Of a DNA stretch of 36,951 nt, positions 19,664 through 27,588 are shown piece by piece. Under the pieces are notes generated by a model. The model was given only the letters and a program-made list of their open reading frames with translations, did no database searches and had not been told where the DNA came from. Origin of the DNA: a virus; the IMG/VR virus record IMGVR_UViG_3300035698_013157, positions 1 to 36,951 of that record; one strand, written 5' to 3'. The position numbers were made by a program, and so were the translations under genes. Positions within the stretch are counted from its first letter, which is position 1. Every line of letters starts with the position of its first letter.

Positions 19664-19981
19664 ATGCAAAGAGTAATATTAGAAAGCCCCTATGCAGGGG
19701 ATATAGACCGGAATATAAAATACGCAAGGGAATGTTTAAAGGATAGTTTAAAACGCGGGGAGGCTCCGATTGCGAGTCATTTACTTTATACGCAAGAAGG
19801 AGTGTTAGACGACGATAATGCAGAGGAAAGAATGTGGGGTATTAAAGCGGGACTTGCATGGAAAGAAGTAGCGGACTTGCATGTATTTTATGTGGATTAC
19901 GGAATGAGCAACGGAATGAATTTTGCGCTAGAGTATGCGAAAAGCGAGAATATTAAAACAGAGTATCGAACTATTTATTAA
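19664..19981 (+). CDS. DUF7768-like protein (nucleoside deoxyribosyltransferase-type fold)
   Basis: 105 residues: RVILESPYAGDIDRNIKYAR, then LKRGEAPIASHLLYTQEGVL and WKEVADLHVFYVDYGMSNGM. The order 'SPyaG....N..YAr.......G..p...Hl.......D......R..g...........vY.dyG.S.GM' matches DUF4406/DUF7768-type proteins related to nucleoside 2-deoxyribosyltransferases. Phage members may act on nucleotides or ADP-ribose-like molecules; the activity of this one is unknown. Confidence 0.72.
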   Translation: MQRVILESPYAGDIDRNIKYARECLKDSLKRGEAPIASHLLYTQEGVLDDDNAEERMWGIKAGLAWKEVADLHVFYVDYGMSNGMNFALEYAKSENIKTEYRTIY

Positions 19982-19996
19982 AATATAGATTTTTTT

Positions 19997-20281
19997 ATGG
20001 GAGCATTTAAAGAGGAATTAGAATTTATTGCTAATAATATTTTACTACAAAACGCATCTGACGATGGCGCGCAAAAACCAAATTATAGCAATAGGGATTT
20101 TATGAATACACTTATAATATTCCAAGGGGCATTAATGGATAAGATGTATAATAATCAAGAGTACGATAAGATGGATTTTGAAGATAGATTAGAAATGGCT
20201 AATCAATGCGGATTAGATTTTAGGAAGTTTATACATACATACACAGGCTTAGATACTCATAAAATTGATGAGTTCCTTTAA
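19997..20281 (+). CDS. Unknown phage protein (94 aa)
   Basis: Helical and acidic: MGAFKEELEFIANNILLQNA, then SNRDFMNTLIIFQGALMDKM and EDRLEMANQCGLDFRKFIHT. Not recognised. Spaced 15 bases from the gene before. Confidence 0.6.
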   Translation: MGAFKEELEFIANNILLQNASDDGAQKPNYSNRDFMNTLIIFQGALMDKMYNNQEYDKMDFEDRLEMANQCGLDFRKFIHTYTGLDTHKIDEFL

Positions 20282-20348
20282 ATGTTTTACAAACTACCGC
20301 AGATAAGATTAGTTGCGTAGAATATTAACATAATTAAATAAATAAACG

Positions 20349-20507
20349 ATGAATAAATTTGTAGTAAAAATGTTAGAATTAGGAGCTGAACTTGATAAAG
20401 CAGTAAGTCCTACACAAATAAGTATGGTAATTAATGATGCGGAAATTTTGTATAAAAACCATAAAGAGCAATTAATTTTATCTGGTGTTGTAGGGCGAAG
20501 CGAATAG
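20349..20507 (+). CDS. Small phage protein (52 aa), unknown
   Basis: MNKFVVKMLELGAELDKAVS then PTQISMVINDAEILYKNHKE. Helical pattern, same direction as the operon, preferred over an antisense frame covering the same stretch. Not recognised. Confidence 0.55.
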   Translation: MNKFVVKMLELGAELDKAVSPTQISMVINDAEILYKNHKEQLILSGVVGRSE

Positions 20508-20523
20508 TAAAAATTATACAAAT

Positions 20524-20655
20524 ATGAAACTACCAAGAAAATTAAAAAAAGAATGTAAAAAGACCGCTATGTTATGGGTAACTAATAAAAGCAAGAACAT
20601 AATAATTAAAAACTATAATAGACAAAAAAGAACCTTTGAAATAGAAATAGTGTAA
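20524..20655 (+). CDS. Small basic phage protein (43 aa), unknown
   Basis: MKLPRKLKKECKKTAMLWVT, then NIIIKNYNRQKRTFEIEIV. Very basic at the N-terminus; a nucleic-acid contact is possible. Sits 16 bases after the previous small gene. Not recognised. Confidence 0.5.
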   Translation: MKLPRKLKKECKKTAMLWVTNKSKNIIIKNYNRQKRTFEIEIV

Positions 20656-20764
20656 TAATTTTTATTGTAATACAACGGTTAATATAAGGTACGTTGCGTC
20701 ACAGAAATTAATAGATAAAAACAAATTACGCATAATCCATTGGTTATGAATTCTATATTATGAT

Positions 20765-21181
20765 ATGTCAAAATCCACTAATAGTTTTTCTCAGGCTGTA
20801 AGCACGTACTTTACAAAGTGCCTCAAGTATTCTGGCGCATCTGAGCATACGGTGGATTATTTATATTCTAGCTACGTTGGAAAAAGAGGTTTTAATTCGC
20901 TATTTATTAAAAAGTTAAGCGAGGAATGTACGGCTTATGAATTTATGCTTTATATGTTAATAGCTAGTAGCGTTCCTATAACAAGCGATCCTTTTAAAAG
21001 CGGTGTAGTAGAGCTAAACTATCAGGATTATTCTTATTGCTGCAGCAGGAGTGTTTTTGCTAGTGCTAAAAAAAAGTTTATTGAACAAGGGTACTTGCTG
21101 CAAACACCAAAGAGCAGGTTTTACATTATTAATCCAAAGTACGTAAACAATTTTAAGAAACTTAGATTTAAAAAGAAATGA
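20765..21181 (+). CDS. Winged-helix protein, RepL-like pattern
   Basis: 138 residues. The C-terminal half (YSYCCSRSVFASAKKKFIEQ, then GYLLQTPKSRFYIINPKYVN) has the order seen in RepL-type winged-helix proteins: a recognition helix 's..vf...kk.fIe.GyL', then a wing 'tp.sr.yiINP.y'. The first half is helical (SGASEHTVDYLYSSYVGKRG). It could be a regulator or a plasmid-type replication/maintenance factor; no evidence of an adjacent origin. Overlaps the next gene by 4 bases. Confidence 0.55.
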   Translation: MSKSTNSFSQAVSTYFTKCLKYSGASEHTVDYLYSSYVGKRGFNSLFIKKLSEECTAYEFMLYMLIASSVPITSDPFKSGVVELNYQDYSYCCSRSVFASAKKKFIEQGYLLQTPKSRFYIINPKYVNNFKKLRFKKK

Positions 21182-21513
21182 TAATACTGTACACTTTTTC
21201 TTTCCATAGGGTAGAAATGTTTTTTGATTTTTTACTAGAAGAGTCAAAAGGAGATTCCGTTAAGATATTTGCTGATTCAGAGGATTTGCCAAAGTATATA
21301 AAAAAAAGTTTATTTAATAACTACAAACCTTTTAAGGTTTACGGCAAATATTTAATGGGATTTTACGGAGATTTTGTTGTCGATTCAGAATTAATACACA
21401 ACGCATTTATAGATTACATTATTTTGGGTAAAATTAAAAAAATGGACGAGATACAAAACCAGATGGATATTGTTCAAGACCAAATATTTGAGCTTCAATC
21501 ATCAAAAAAATAA
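21178..21513 (+). CDS. Unknown phage protein (111 aa)
   Basis: MIILYTFSFHRVEMFFDFLL, then a C-terminal coiled coil (KIKKMDEIQNQMDIVQDQIF). Translationally coupled to the winged-helix gene by a 4-base overlap (ATGA). Not recognised. Followed by a gene-free 187-base stretch with operator and promoter. Confidence 0.6.
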   Translation: MIILYTFSFHRVEMFFDFLLEESKGDSVKIFADSEDLPKYIKKSLFNNYKPFKVYGKYLMGFYGDFVVDSELIHNAFIDYIILGKIKKMDEIQNQMDIVQDQIFELQSSKK

Positions 21514-21570
21514 TCAATTAAAGTATAATAATTTATAAAAACTATAATTTATGTTGTTTTTGGTATAAAT

Positions 21571-21596
21571 ATTAGTATAAAAATGTTTATACTAAT
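21571..21596. promoter_or_regulatory. 11-bp perfect inverted repeat operator (ATTAGTATAAA/TTTATACTAAT)
   Basis: Arms at 21571-21581 and 21586-21596 with a 4-base AATG centre. Contains the shared AGTATA-N8-TATACT pattern (21574-21593). It lies immediately upstream of the -7 element TATATTTG at 21609. No T-run follows, so it is not a terminator. Confidence 0.6.
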
Positions 21597-21616
21597 TATA
21601 TAAATCAATATATTTG
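21586..21616 (+). promoter_or_regulatory. Promoter upstream of the 21701 gene
   Basis: TTTA (21586-21589), 19 bases, TATATTTG (21609-21616). The -33 region lies inside the operator palindrome. Drives the block from 21701 to the GroES-like gene at 24121. Confidence 0.55.
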
Positions 21617-21700
21617 TACTTCTTATTGTACTGATATAAATAAAAATCAAAATGTAAACAAAGAAAACTCATTTTTTAAAAACGTTTAAAGGGAAAATAA

Positions 21701-22000
21701 ATGACTAAAAAAGAATCTTTTATTGCGGTTATCAATGGCTTAATGCTTCAAAACGACCTTGATGTTAAATACGCCTCAGAAATGTCTAATATTTACAATC
21801 AAGCAGAAATACCAGTTTACAACAATGGCGTATTAGTTGAATCATTAATAAGATTAATTATTACCGAATTACCTAATCCAAGTCAAGCGGAACAAAAGAT
21901 TAGATGTTATATGTATGAAGACAATTTTGGAAGGCATGGAAATTTTTCTACAAATGCAGAATATTTATGGAGGGAATTAAACTTTATGAATGTCGAATAA
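21701..22000 (+). CDS. Unknown phage protein (99 aa)
   Basis: Helical: MTKKESFIAVINGLMLQNDL, then SLIRLIITELPNPSQAEQKI. Not recognised. First gene after the 21571 operator/promoter; overlaps the zinc-ribbon gene by 34 bases. Confidence 0.6.
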   Translation: MTKKESFIAVINGLMLQNDLDVKYASEMSNIYNQAEIPVYNNGVLVESLIRLIITELPNPSQAEQKIRCYMYEDNFGRHGNFSTNAEYLWRELNFMNVE

Positions 22001-22101
22001 TTTGCTACTACTGCGACTGTGAAATACCGGACAATAAAGAAACCTACTTAGGCGAAAGTGATTTAGCTTTTTGCGAAGATTGCATTAAAATAATAAAGTA
22101 A
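21967..22101 (+). CDS. Zinc-ribbon microprotein (44 aa)
   Basis: Starts MEGIKLYECRIICYYCDCEI and ends LAFCEDCIKIIK. Two C-x-x-C knuckles (CYYC and CEDC) with about 19 residues between are the ligand pattern of a zinc ribbon. It starts inside the end of the preceding gene in another frame, with a 34-base overlap. The clear metal site supports it as a real gene in spite of its size. Function unknown; small zinc ribbons often bind proteins or nucleic acid. Confidence 0.62.
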   Translation: MEGIKLYECRIICYYCDCEIPDNKETYLGESDLAFCEDCIKIIK

Positions 22102-22115
22102 AAACCAAAGGGAAA

Positions 22116-22691
22116 ATGGAAAAAGAAAATAATACTACACTAGATCAATACATAAAGCATAAAAACGGATTAATGTTTCAGATTATGCAGCACTACAAAA
22201 TTAGGGGTAAGTGCTATTTAAGAAGAGGAAATAAATACACTTTAAAAGACCTTACTGAAATTAGGCAAGGAATTCAAAGCGGAACATGGAATCAACCCAA
22301 CGAGCATGAAATTAAAAATTTCATAAAAGAAGACAACAAAAAAACTTTATTAATAACACAAAAGATGGTTAACAGGACGCTACACGCACAGGCGTTACTT
22401 GAGATTGACGATAGCCTTAAAGAAGACCTAGAAGACGATAATAGAATGGTAGCGGTTTTAAATCGCTCTAATAAAGAAATTGAAAGAATTGCAGATAAAA
22501 TGTACGATAGGATTTATGCTAAAGACGATACAGTATCTCAAAACCTTCTTGATGTAGTTTCTAGGATTGGAAAAATTATTGGAGGCATAGATGTTATAGA
22601 TATGCCGTTTTTAGAAAATCATTTAGATAGGTTCTTAGAAAATATTGAAGAGCATAGGAAAGAAACTGTTTATTTTAAAAACATAGGGTAA
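22116..22691 (+). CDS. Unknown phage protein (191 aa)
   Basis: Not recognised. Basic N-terminal region (HYKIRGKCYLRRGNKYTLKD), then helical and charged (KKTLLITQKMVNRTLHAQAL, EDDNRMVAVLNRSNKEIERI). No catalytic motif. It stands between the zinc ribbon and the RuvC-like gene, in what seems to be a DNA-metabolism block. Confidence 0.58.
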   Translation: MEKENNTTLDQYIKHKNGLMFQIMQHYKIRGKCYLRRGNKYTLKDLTEIRQGIQSGTWNQPNEHEIKNFIKEDNKKTLLITQKMVNRTLHAQALLEIDDSLKEDLEDDNRMVAVLNRSNKEIERIADKMYDRIYAKDDTVSQNLLDVVSRIGKIIGGIDVIDMPFLENHLDRFLENIEEHRKETVYFKNIG

Positions 22692-22727
22692 AGGCGATTA
22701 AGCCAAATAAAAATAAATTTATACAAA

Positions 22728-22940
22728 ATGTGGATAATAGAATTATTTTCAAAGAAAAGCAACTGGATAGATGTAGGAATGTACGACAAATCCGGACATT
22801 ATAAATTAGTGCAAATGAGATATAGACTTGACAACAATAAAAAATCATTTAGAACAGTATCTCTTGGGTTTGTAAACGACTACGGAATTAAATTAGAGCT
22901 ATTTAAAAGAATACAGTTTTTTAATTGTTTTCCAAAATAA
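22728..22940 (+). CDS. Unknown small phage protein (70 aa)
   Basis: MWIIELFSKKSNWIDVGMYD, then MRYRLDNNKKSFRTVSLGFV. Small beta-rich protein rich in aromatic and basic residues. Not recognised. Ends 5 bases before the RuvC-like start chosen here. Confidence 0.55.
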   Translation: MWIIELFSKKSNWIDVGMYDKSGHYKLVQMRYRLDNNKKSFRTVSLGFVNDYGIKLELFKRIQFFNCFPK

Positions 22941-22945
22941 CAAAT

Positions 22946-23482
22946 ATGAGAATACTTTCTATAGACCCTGGAACGCTTATTTCTGGTTGGCTAATTTACA
23001 ATAACAAAACCCACGAAATAGAAGACAAGGGCATTACCGATAATTACGGACTTAAACTTCTAATAAAAAGCAAAATAGAAGATGATTTGTTTAACTCGGT
23101 AGCTGTAGAAATGATTGCATCTTACGGAATGGCTGTAGGCAGAGAGGTTTTTGAAACTTGTTTATATATCGGTCAAATAATGCAATTAATGGACGATAAT
23201 TTTATTCCCTGCAAATTAATATACAGAAGAGAGGTTAAGGATTATATATGCCACAACGGAAAGGCAAAAGACAGGGATATTAGACAAGCATTAATTGATG
23301 AGTTTCCTAAAATTGGTGGGGGTAAAATTCCACAAATAGGAACAAAAAATGAGCAAGGTAGGTTATACGGAATTACCTCGCACATGTGGGCCGCATTAGG
23401 AGTGGCTATTACATACGCAAAAAAAGAAAACAAATACAACCCAGACGTTGATATAGATATGTCAAGAACTTGGCTTAAATAA
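22946..23482 (+). CDS. RuvC-like Holliday-junction resolvase family nuclease
   Basis: 178 residues from the ATG at 22946 (MRILSIDPGTLISGW). RNase H-fold motifs: Asp7 in SIDPGT, Glu55 in SVAVEMIAS, and a later KAKDRDIRQALIDEF. The last motif reads SHMWAALGVA where many RuvC proteins have a 'D..DALAVA' acidic cluster; His146 and no Asp are at that place, a substitution common in phage variants but worth checking. A role in resolving recombination intermediates before packaging is likely. A longer in-frame start at 22925 overlaps the previous gene. Confidence 0.8.
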   Translation: MRILSIDPGTLISGWLIYNNKTHEIEDKGITDNYGLKLLIKSKIEDDLFNSVAVEMIASYGMAVGREVFETCLYIGQIMQLMDDNFIPCKLIYRREVKDYICHNGKAKDRDIRQALIDEFPKIGGGKIPQIGTKNEQGRLYGITSHMWAALGVAITYAKKENKYNPDVDIDMSRTWLK

Positions 23483-23489
23483 ATTAGTT

Positions 23490-23822
23490 ATGACAGAGCA
23501 AGATTTTGAAATATTAGTAGAAGACACATTGTCTCAAATCAAAGAAACCTTAATTATTAAAGGAAAAGAATACAGGAGAAATGGAAATCCGTTTCACAAC
23601 TTTAGTCAAGGAGCCAAAAAAAAAGGAATTACGCGCGAGAGAGTTTTAGACGGTATGATGTTAAAACACGAAATATCTATTGACGACATGGTGGACGATA
23701 TTGACGTAGGTGTATTGCCTAGCGTTTATGCGGTTAACGAAAAGTTTGGAGACTATTTAATTTACTTAATACTTAAAAAAGCAAGTATAATGGACAGAAT
23801 TAACGATGAAAAAATAATATGA
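23490..23822 (+). CDS. Phage protein, possible DUF1599/MazG-like
   Basis: 110 residues: MTEQDFEILVEDTLSQIKET, then KGKEYRRNGNPFHNFSQGAK, ITRERVLDGMMLKHEISIDD and FGDYLIYLILKKASIMD. The order 'KG.EY....n.f.NF..ga.....t....l.Gmm.KH..si.dmv.........eK.gD...YlilL.a' is a conserved all-helical phage family related in layout to nucleotide pyrophosphohydrolase-like folds. Function not established. Overlaps the GroES-like gene by 4 bases. Confidence 0.55.
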   Translation: MTEQDFEILVEDTLSQIKETLIIKGKEYRRNGNPFHNFSQGAKKKGITRERVLDGMMLKHEISIDDMVDDIDVGVLPSVYAVNEKFGDYLIYLILKKASIMDRINDEKII

Positions 23823-24121
23823 AACCACTAAAAGACAGAATGTTAGCAGAAGTATTGCCTGAGCCAAAAAACGAATCTGGAATAATACTATTAAACCAAC
23901 CAAAAAATTTAGCAAAGGTCTTGTTTATTGGCCTAGAAGTTCAATACGTTAAAATTGGCGATACCGTTAGATTTGACCCAAACAGCGCAATTAAGATTGA
24001 CTACGAAAATAAGAATTGCGTATTTATAAACGAAGGAGTAAGCTCACTATTTATTGTGGATTCTAGCGAAAACGATACATTGTCGCTGAAAACCGAATTT
24101 CATAAAAACATTTATAATTAA
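23819..24121 (+). CDS. GroES-like co-chaperonin
   Basis: 100 residues. Shows the GroES barrel pattern: MKPLKDRMLAEVLPEPKNES, then GIILLNQPKNLAKVLFIGLE and YVKIGDTVRFDPN, then CVFINEGVSSLFIV. This is the order 'PL.DR.l.......t..GIil........a.V..iG.....k.GD.V.f......' and the closing strand. The mobile-loop position (residues about 17-28) has NESGIILLNQP. Phage co-chaperonins such as T4 gp31 work with host GroEL to fold capsid protein. Position before the tail/late genes fits. A short C-terminal extension (TLSLKTEFHKNIYN) is unusual. Confidence 0.75.
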   Translation: MKPLKDRMLAEVLPEPKNESGIILLNQPKNLAKVLFIGLEVQYVKIGDTVRFDPNSAIKIDYENKNCVFINEGVSSLFIVDSSENDTLSLKTEFHKNIYN

Positions 24122-24124
24122 AAA

Positions 24125-24718
24125 TTAATATAAAGCCTTTCTAAATTTAGAAGGGTTTTTTTCTGCTTGATGTTTAAGTTTTTCCATTACTTTTTCGCGC
24201 TCCAAATCAACCTTAGCTGATTCTTCGTTTCTAAAAGGATTCAAATTACTATTAGGATAAATAACCTTTTCACCTGACAAATAAGAGTAGTAGTCGCGTA
24301 CAATTTTTACCGACCTATCTGTAAGCGTGTAAATTGACTTATTTACCACAGGAAATTTTACAGCAATTTTAAAGTAACCACTTTCAACTAAGCCTTTTAA
24401 AGTTATATTGTGGTGGCGCAATATTTTAAGTATTTTAAAATCTCCAATAGTAAAATACTGCATTGGGAAAACATATAGTAGCGCTTTTAACTCTAAAGGT
24501 TCTTTTATTGAGAACTTTTTTAATATGTAAGGCTCTACTACAATTAAATATTGCAGAAGGTCATAGCCCTCAAAAAAACAAAGTTTCATTTTAAGTTTGT
24601 TGGTAGAATATTTACCTGTTTGGTCTTGAAAATATACTCCTATTTTATTTTTTTCTAAAGTATTTAAAGTTTCGCTTCCGATTACCTTTTCTATTTTTTT
24701 GGAAATGCCTTTTGCCAT
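24125..24718 (-). CDS. Winged-helix/HTH protein, candidate late-gene regulator
   Basis: 197 residues. Central winged-helix pattern: LELKALLYVFPMQYFTIGDF, then KILKILRHHNITLKGLVESG, YFKIAVKFPVVNKSIYTLTD and RSVKIVRDYYSYLSG, i.e. a helix, a recognition helix ending 'LvesGyf', a wing, and a 'LTd.g..ivr..y..l' closing helix as in MarR/PadR-like folds. The only minus-strand gene between plus-strand late genes and divergent from the fibre operon, with a palindromic operator candidate between them. It could be a late-gene repressor or activator. N- and C-terminal regions are unrecognised. Confidence 0.62.
   Translation of the reverse strand: MAKGISKKIEKVIGSETLNTLEKNKIGVYFQDQTGKYSTNKLKMKLCFFEGYDLLQYLIVVEPYILKKFSIKEPLELKALLYVFPMQYFTIGDFKILKILRHHNITLKGLVESGYFKIAVKFPVVNKSIYTLTDRSVKIVRDYYSYLSGEKVIYPNSNLNPFRNEESAKVDLEREKVMEKLKHQAEKNPSKFRKALY
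24136..24162 (+). terminator. Terminator of the middle operon
   Basis: CCTTTCTAAA/TTTAGAAGGG stem (one G-U pair), then seven Ts on the plus strand. It sits within the 3' end of the convergent minus-strand winged-helix gene, whose last codons encode the stem. Confidence 0.65.
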
Positions 24719-24768
24719 AATAAAAATTTTGCAATAAAATTACATATTAATATTAAAAATACAATAAT

Positions 24769-24789
24769 AGTATAGATTTATTTTATACT
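24769..24789. promoter_or_regulatory. Operator candidate AGTATA-N9-TATACT
   Basis: Third copy of the palindrome seen at 18046 and 21574. Its right half overlaps the -7 element of the fibre promoter (TACTTTTG, 24786-24793) and it lies 51 bases upstream of the minus-strand winged-helix gene. Confidence 0.55.
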
Positions 24790-24793
24790 TTTG
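24786..24793 (+). promoter_or_regulatory. -7 element TACTTTTG of the tail-fibre operon
   Basis: Perfect TAnnTTTG match 29 bases upstream of the fibre ATG at 24822. A TTG upstream at the usual distance is not clear, so a positive regulator at the adjacent palindrome is possible. Confidence 0.5.
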
Positions 24794-24821
24794 TTGTTAA
24801 TAATAGAAACTTCTTATAGTT

Positions 24822-26366
24822 ATGCCTAAAATTAGCAACGACGCACTATATCCAACTAGCCCAATAAATGAAGGCGCTACTATAATTGGCTCTCTACCAG
24901 ATAATCACCCAACAAATCCAAACGGAACTGTTCAATTTGACGTAGCTAGTCTTAGATTAACAACTGCTCAAGAAAATGCAATAATTAATAATACTGCAAA
25001 AGTAGGCATAAGCACCGAGCAAGCGAATATTATAGCTAACACAACTGGCGTAAACACAGGCGACCAAGATTTAACACCATTTGCCACAAACGATAATTTA
25101 GCTTTAAAAGCACCGATAGCAAGTCCTACTTTTACAGGAACGGTAAGCGGAGTTACTAAAACAATGGTAGGTTTAGGCAATGTCGAAAACACAACCGATA
25201 TTGAGAAAATTATTTCAGCATCAACACAAAATGCTTTAGATTTAAAAGTTGATATAGTTGCTGGCGAAAGACTTATAAACGCAGCCGAGATAGTTAAATT
25301 AGCTAATACAAGTGGCACAAATACAGGCGACCAAGATATATCTGGCATCGCAGTTAATGCAAGTGCAATTGATGTTATTGAATTAGAACAAAATAGCCAA
25401 AATACTGCCATTGCTTTAAATACTTTAAAAGTTGGAATAACACAAGGTCAAATAGATAAGGTTGAAAATACACCCGAAAATACAAATACTGAAAAACAAA
25501 ATACTTTAGTTTCAGGGACAAATATTAAAACTATAAACGGAGGAAGTTTATTAGGTTCTGGGAATATAGAAATCATTGGTGGTGGTGGTGGAACTACTTA
25601 TACTGCTAGTAACGGCTTAACGCTTGCAAATGATACGGAATTTTCATTAGCACAAAGCGTTGAAGATAGAATTGCTTTAAATGATTTAAAAATTGGAATA
25701 ACAAACGAGCAAGCCGATGCGATTTTATTTAATAGCGATAAGATTGGTATTAGCGCCGAGCAAGCCGATGTTATAGCCAATACAAGCGGTTTAAATACAG
25801 GCGACCAAGACATAAGCGTTAAAGTTGATAAAGTAGCAGATAAGTCCTTAATATTAGACAGCGAAATTACAAGGCTTGCAAGTGTTACCAATCAAGATAT
25901 AAGCGGGAAAGTTGATAAAGTTACAGATAAAAGTTTAATACTAGATACTGAAATTAGCAGACTTGCAAGCGTTACAAACCAAACAAAAGTAAGTTTAGGC
26001 TTAGAGAATGTTGACAATACAAGCGATGCAAATAAGCCTGTTTCAACAGCAACTCAAACCGCTTTAGATTTAAAGCAAAATTTAACTTATAACTATCCTG
26101 TAAACGTAATTTCCATCGCTACCAATGCAACGGTAAAAGAAGCTTATGTATTTACATCTAATGTAACATTAACGCTACCTAGCACGCCCTTATCAGGAGA
26201 TTGGGTAGAAGTTAGTAATTTAAGCGCAACGCCTTCCCCTATAATAGCAAGAAACGGCAAAAAAATAGTAGGCTTAGAAGAAAATTTAACAATAGACACG
26301 GCATACGCAGGCTTTAGATTAGTTTTTACAGGCGATTCTCTAGGTTGGACAATAATTGGACAATAA
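24822..26366 (+). CDS. Tail-fibre protein with repeated NTGDQD motifs
   Basis: 514 residues. The motif 'NTsGxNTGDQD' occurs four times (e.g. GVNTGDQDLTPFATNDNLAL; TSGTNTGDQDISGIAVNASA), with trimeric-fibre style blocks such as ASPTFTGTVSGVTKTMVGLG and GLENVDNTSDANKPVSTATQ. A C-terminal knob-like domain (YPVNVISIATNATVKEAYVF..LGWTIIGQ) ends the protein. This is a typical phage fibre shaft of heptad/repeat type with a receptor-binding tip. First gene of the late fibre-lysis-packaging operon. Confidence 0.82.
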   Translation: MPKISNDALYPTSPINEGATIIGSLPDNHPTNPNGTVQFDVASLRLTTAQENAIINNTAKVGISTEQANIIANTTGVNTGDQDLTPFATNDNLALKAPIASPTFTGTVSGVTKTMVGLGNVENTTDIEKIISASTQNALDLKVDIVAGERLINAAEIVKLANTSGTNTGDQDISGIAVNASAIDVIELEQNSQNTAIALNTLKVGITQGQIDKVENTPENTNTEKQNTLVSGTNIKTINGGSLLGSGNIEIIGGGGGTTYTASNGLTLANDTEFSLAQSVEDRIALNDLKIGITNEQADAILFNSDKIGISAEQADVIANTSGLNTGDQDISVKVDKVADKSLILDSEITRLASVTNQDISGKVDKVTDKSLILDTEISRLASVTNQTKVSLGLENVDNTSDANKPVSTATQTALDLKQNLTYNYPVNVISIATNATVKEAYVFTSNVTLTLPSTPLSGDWVEVSNLSATPSPIIARNGKKIVGLEENLTIDTAYAGFRLVFTGDSLGWTIIGQ

Positions 26367-26381
26367 TAAAAATATAAAAAT

Positions 26382-27584
26382 ATGAATAATTTATCAGATT
26401 TATACCCGAGTGGTGGCGGTGGAGGATTAGAAGGAACTTCCTATGTTTTTGTACAAGCAAATGGTACAGACGTTGAAAACGCAATAGAATTACAAGCAGC
26501 TTATGATTTAGCAATTACAAAAGTTGTAACAACGCAAGCTCTTTCTGCACCTTATAATTTCCCTTACGTAATAAGTCCAACTACACTTGATCTTTCTGAT
26601 TATAATGAAACTTTACCTGTTTTAATTGAAGGGCAATCCTACACTTTTAATGTTGAAGGTGTTGATATGATAGGAGAAGTTGTTAATGATCTGGGATTTT
26701 TTCAGTATAGGGTTGAATTTCCGACAGCGTTTACATATAATGAAGGCGATGTTCGTGTCTACGTTTCTGTAACTACAAAATCAATCGTAATCGCAGCACC
26801 TGGAAATTACAATTTTGAAAATGGAAATTTTATCATGGATACCGAATATGTTGATTTAGTTTCATTAGACAGCAATAGAAGCATTGTTTTTAATGGAGCA
26901 AACACCATACAAATTACAGCAAACAATGTTTTTGTAAAAGGTGTTGACGTTCAAGGCAAAGAATTTAAAATTGGAAATGATTTATCGAAACTTAACGCAG
27001 AAAGTTGTACGGGTGGTAATGATTCATTCGGAAAAGATTTAATTGTATCAGGAACATTTACTAGTTGTCAAGGTGGTAATAATTCATTTGGTGGTAATGG
27101 TACAGCATCAGGTACCTTTACTAATTGTCAAGGTGGTGATATTTCATTTGGTGGTAATGGTACAGCATCAGGTACCTTTACTAATTGTCAAGGTGGTGAT
27201 ATTTCATTTGGTGGTGGTGGTGGTGGTACAGCATCAGGAACATTTACTAATTGTCAAGGTGGTAATAGTTCATTTGGTTTTGGTACAGCATCAGGAACAT
27301 TTACTAATTGTCAAGGTGGTTATAATTCATTTGGTGGTGCTACAGCATCAGGAACATTCACTAATTGTCAAGGTGGTGATAGTTCATTTGGTGGTAATAA
27401 TACAGCATCAGGAATATTTACTAATTGTCAAGGTGGTGATAGTTCATTTGGTGGTGGTGATTTTGGTGCATTATCAGGTAAACTATACTATTGTCGTTTA
27501 ACATCAGGTACATTTGGAACAGTATCATCAGGAGGAAGAACAGTTATTTGTATAGACGGAAATAATAATCAAAATAATCAATAA
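26382..27584 (+). CDS. Second tail-fibre/spike protein with about eight FTNCQGG repeats
   Basis: 400 residues. The N-terminal part (MNNLSDLYPSGGGGGLEGTS, then FVQANGTDVENAIELQAAYD) resembles the attachment part of phage fibres. About residue 205-360 comes an array of roughly eight units of 19-22 residues (FTNCQGGDSSFGGN..TASGT), probably a beta-helix ladder with a Cys in each turn. It ends in a short tip (YYCRLTSGTFGTVSSGGR). The repeats are nearly identical at DNA level, including a GGT run at about 27208, so unit number may vary. A receptor- or matrix-binding spike is likely. Confidence 0.75.
   Translation: MNNLSDLYPSGGGGGLEGTSYVFVQANGTDVENAIELQAAYDLAITKVVTTQALSAPYNFPYVISPTTLDLSDYNETLPVLIEGQSYTFNVEGVDMIGEVVNDLGFFQYRVEFPTAFTYNEGDVRVYVSVTTKSIVIAAPGNYNFENGNFIMDTEYVDLVSLDSNRSIVFNGANTIQITANNVFVKGVDVQGKEFKIGNDLSKLNAESCTGGNDSFGKDLIVSGTFTSCQGGNNSFGGNGTASGTFTNCQGGDISFGGNGTASGTFTNCQGGDISFGGGGGGTASGTFTNCQGGNSSFGFGTASGTFTNCQGGYNSFGGATASGTFTNCQGGDSSFGGNNTASGIFTNCQGGDSSFGGGDFGALSGKLYYCRLTSGTFGTVSSGGRTVICIDGNNNQNNQ
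27007..27480 (+). repeat. Tandem 57-66-bp repeat array in the spike gene
   Basis: About eight units encoding FTNCQGG...TASGT. The unit period is near 60 bases but varies by multiples of 3, keeping the frame. A GGT microsatellite (five or more triplets, 27208-27227) lies in one unit. This array also creates a long unused frame on the same strand. Confidence 0.85.
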
Positions 27585-27588
27585 AAAA

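Noticed and set aside
20309-20536. Minus-strand frame of 75 codons
   Set aside because: Two plus-strand small genes in the operon direction (20349 and 20524) explain the region better, and the antisense product is low-complexity.
24968-25891. Two long antisense frames in the tail-fibre gene
   Set aside because: They mirror the NTGDQD repeats of the fibre (repeated SWSPVF) and have no promoter or operon context.
27043-27501. Long second frame over the spike repeats
   Set aside because: It arises only because the DNA repeat unit is a multiple of three; the product (repeated Val/His/Leu) is not credible as a protein, and the real frame encodes FTNCQGG units.
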